A stretch of 64,000 nucleotides of DNA from Pedobacter insulae (lineage in GTDB: Bacteria > Bacteroidota > Bacteroidia > Sphingobacteriales > Sphingobacteriaceae), in assembly GCF_900113525.1 (NCBI RefSeq), contig NZ_FOPP01000002.1:310001-374000 (forward strand), read 5' to 3'. Every line of letters starts with the position of its first letter. Within the stretch, counting starts at the first letter, position 1. This document shows, in pieces, positions 62,409-64,000 of the stretch. A program made the translations under genes and the position numbers. The notes beneath the pieces are model-generated. The model saw only the letters and a program-made list of their open reading frames with translations. It was not told where the DNA came from and made no database searches.

Positions 62409-64000
62409 ATGAGAATTAATAAAACGTTGCCACTGCTGGTATTATTGTTATTAAGTCAACTTTCTTGGGCCCAAAAAAAGAATCCGAGTACTATTCCCAG
62501 ACCTAAATTAGTTGTAGGAATTATGGTAGATCAAATGCGTTGGGACTATCTATATCGGTTTTACGACCGTTACAGTGATAAAGGTTTTAAAAGGATGTTA
62601 AATGAGGGGTTCAACTGTGAGAACACTTATATCAACCATCTCCCTACCGTGACCGGTATTGGCCATAGCACTGTTTATACTGGATCAGTTCCAGCCATAC
62701 ATGGAATTACGGGCAATAGTATCACTTTTAATGCCACCGGCAAATCAGTTAATTGCGTAGCAGATGACAATGTTGAGAGTGTAGGTATTGCCACCTCAAG
62801 TGGAAAAAAATCTCCCGTGAATTTGTTAGTCACTACCATTGGTGATGAGCTAAAACTAGCTACAAACTTTAGGTCAAAAGTGATTGGGCTTGCTGTCAAA
62901 GATCGAGGGGCAATTTTACCTGCCGGCCATGCTGCAGATGCCGCCTATTGGTTCGACACTAAAAGTGGAAAATGGATTACAAGCACGTACTATATGGATA
63001 AATTACCACAATGGGTAGACGGCTTCAACAATCAAAACCTTGCAGAAAAATACCTCCTTGGCAATTGGAACACTTTATATCCAATAGATACCTATATTCA
63101 AAGTTCGCCAGATAAGGCTGTTCATGAGGGATTGATGAAAGGACAGCAGGAAGCGGTTTTCCCGATAGAGACATCGAAGCTTTTTACGAAAGATAGTTAT
63201 GAGGTAATTTATACCACTCCCTTTGGAAATTCTATTACGCTGGATTTTGCTAAAACAGTTATTGCCAATGAAAAAATGGGAAAAGGGAAGGAAACCGATC
63301 TTTTAGCCGTAAGTCTTTCCTCACCTGATGCGATCGGTCATTTAATTGGGATGAACTCGGTTGAAATTGAAGATACTTATTTACGTCTTGACCGTGATTT
63401 AGCCGAATTCTTTAAATATCTTGATGCTGAGGTCGGAAAAGGAGAATATACTGTATTCCTTACTGCTGATCATGGTGCTACACATAATCCCAAGTTTTTG
63501 GAAGAGCATAAGATTCCTGTTTTTGCTAGTCAGCCAGGTTTACAAAATAGACTGAATACGCTTTTAGAAAAAAAATTTACTGTGAAGAATTTAGTTTCTG
63601 GTACTAGTTATTCTCAGATACGATTTAATTACAAAGCTCTAAATGAGCATCAATTAAATGAGGAGGCAATTAGGGATGTATGTGTTAATTTTTTAAGAAA
63701 AGAACCAAATGTCCTTTTTGTGGTCGATCTTAACAAGGTTGGTGAGGCTGCCGTGCCACAAGAAATTAAAGAAAGAATTGTAAACGGACATCATCCAGAT
63801 AGATCTGGGGGCATTTTTTACATTCTAACTGGGAATACTGGCTCTTTAAACGCAAAAGGATCTTCACATAGTGAATGGCTCCCGGATGATGCGAAAATAC
63901 CCCTCCTTTGGATGGGGTGGGGTATCAAAAAGGGCCGGTCACTTGAACAGCGGCATATGGTCGATATAGCCCCGACAGTATCGTCTTTATTAAGAATTCA
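62409..64000 (+). CDS. Alkaline phosphatase, PafA type (incomplete at window edge)
   Basis: The first 530 residues of an alkaline phosphatase closely resembling PafA of Elizabethkingia. A signal peptide (to about WAQ22) is followed by D41, the nucleophile threonine T82 in the LPTVTGIGHST motif, N103, K164/R166, then DAIGH, ADHG and SSHSEW, which bind two zinc ions. It hydrolyses phosphate monoesters in the envelope. The gene runs past 64000 and lacks its end here. Upstream PHO-type boxes were not recognised. Confidence 0.88.
   Translation, partial: MRINKTLPLLVLLLLSQLSWAQKKNPSTIPRPKLVVGIMVDQMRWDYLYRFYDRYSDKGFKRMLNEGFNCENTYINHLPTVTGIGHSTVYTGSVPAIHGITGNSITFNATGKSVNCVADDNVESVGIATSSGKKSPVNLLVTTIGDELKLATNFRSKVIGLAVKDRGAILPAGHAADAAYWFDTKSGKWITSTYYMDKLPQWVDGFNNQNLAEKYLLGNWNTLYPIDTYIQSSPDKAVHEGLMKGQQEAVFPIETSKLFTKDSYEVIYTTPFGNSITLDFAKTVIANEKMGKGKETDLLAVSLSSPDAIGHLIGMNSVEIEDTYLRLDRDLAEFFKYLDAEVGKGEYTVFLTADHGATHNPKFLEEHKIPVFASQPGLQNRLNTLLEKKFTVKNLVSGTSYSQIRFNYKALNEHQLNEEAIRDVCVNFLRKEPNVLFVVDLNKVGEAAVPQEIKERIVNGHHPDRSGGIFYILTGNTGSLNAKGSSHSEWLPDDAKIPLLWMGWGIKKGRSLEQRHMVDIAPTVSSLLRI

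Overview
The window looks like chromosomal DNA of a Bacteroidota bacterium of the Sphingobacteriaceae type, close to Pedobacter. The signs are low GC, several TAnnTTTG promoter boxes, a SusC/SusD-type operon, many short lipoprotein and outer-membrane genes, the four-gene ligase-associated DNA repair cassette, and tRNA genes without an encoded CCA. The species call is an inference from gene content and protein style.

Layout. 1-6925: an FtsX-type ABC permease, a class I aminotransferase, then a tight five-gene operon of overlapping genes (CDF metal transporter, NUDIX, CPBP protease, BioA, ferritin-like di-iron protein). 6964-9456: an ECF sigma factor, a membrane HEAT-repeat probable anti-sigma factor and a secreted DUF4097-like protein. 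9519-15265: the complete ligase-associated repair operon (exonuclease, ATP ligase, Lhr-type helicase, PdeM). Divergent from it is a SatD-like/DUF3307 pair preceded by three evenly spaced palindromes. 16777-25255: cold-shock protein, a FadL-like outer-membrane protein, a low-complexity lipoprotein, ProS, a trans-sulfuration enzyme, TIGR02757 and YdeI-like proteins and a polyprenol-phosphate glycosyltransferase. 25347-32404: two POT peptide transporters with a thiolase and a secreted protein, then an SPFH / membrane PH-like / ribbon-helix-helix operon. 32538-34613: a 7TM-HD (PgpH-type) phosphodiesterase.

34678-34889 carries tRNA-Ser(GCT) and tRNA-Pro(TGG). The last 17 nt of tRNA-Pro are repeated 178 bp downstream, just ahead of a tyrosine recombinase of the Bacteroidetes type. 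The next 8 kb looks accessory: an erythromycin-esterase-like lipoprotein, a truncated secreted-protein gene, decayed DNA, and an outer-membrane barrel with a beta-propeller partner. Next come a long degenerate 11-bp periodic array and a copper-resistance operon: AraC regulator with its own metal-binding domain, CopA ATPase, small HMA protein, a multicopper oxidase fused to a CopB-like barrel, and a small YtxH-like protein.

50570-56294 is a SusC/SusD-like/DUF1735 uptake operon read leftward, with a divergent AraC regulator. 57401-61658 holds a VOC protein, a second AraC regulator, a DoxX-like membrane protein, three small envelope proteins and a trypsin-like lipoprotein. A GNAT acetyltransferase and a PafA-type alkaline phosphatase, cut by the window edge, finish the sequence.

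The signals that look least explained are: the 28-bp-spaced palindromes before satD; the 11-bp array before the copper genes; the 21-bp-spaced direct repeat before copA; the roughly 45-bp element shared by the susC operon and a distant barrel gene; the tRNA-Pro duplication beside a compositionally mosaic integrase; and the di-iron protein coupled to bioA.
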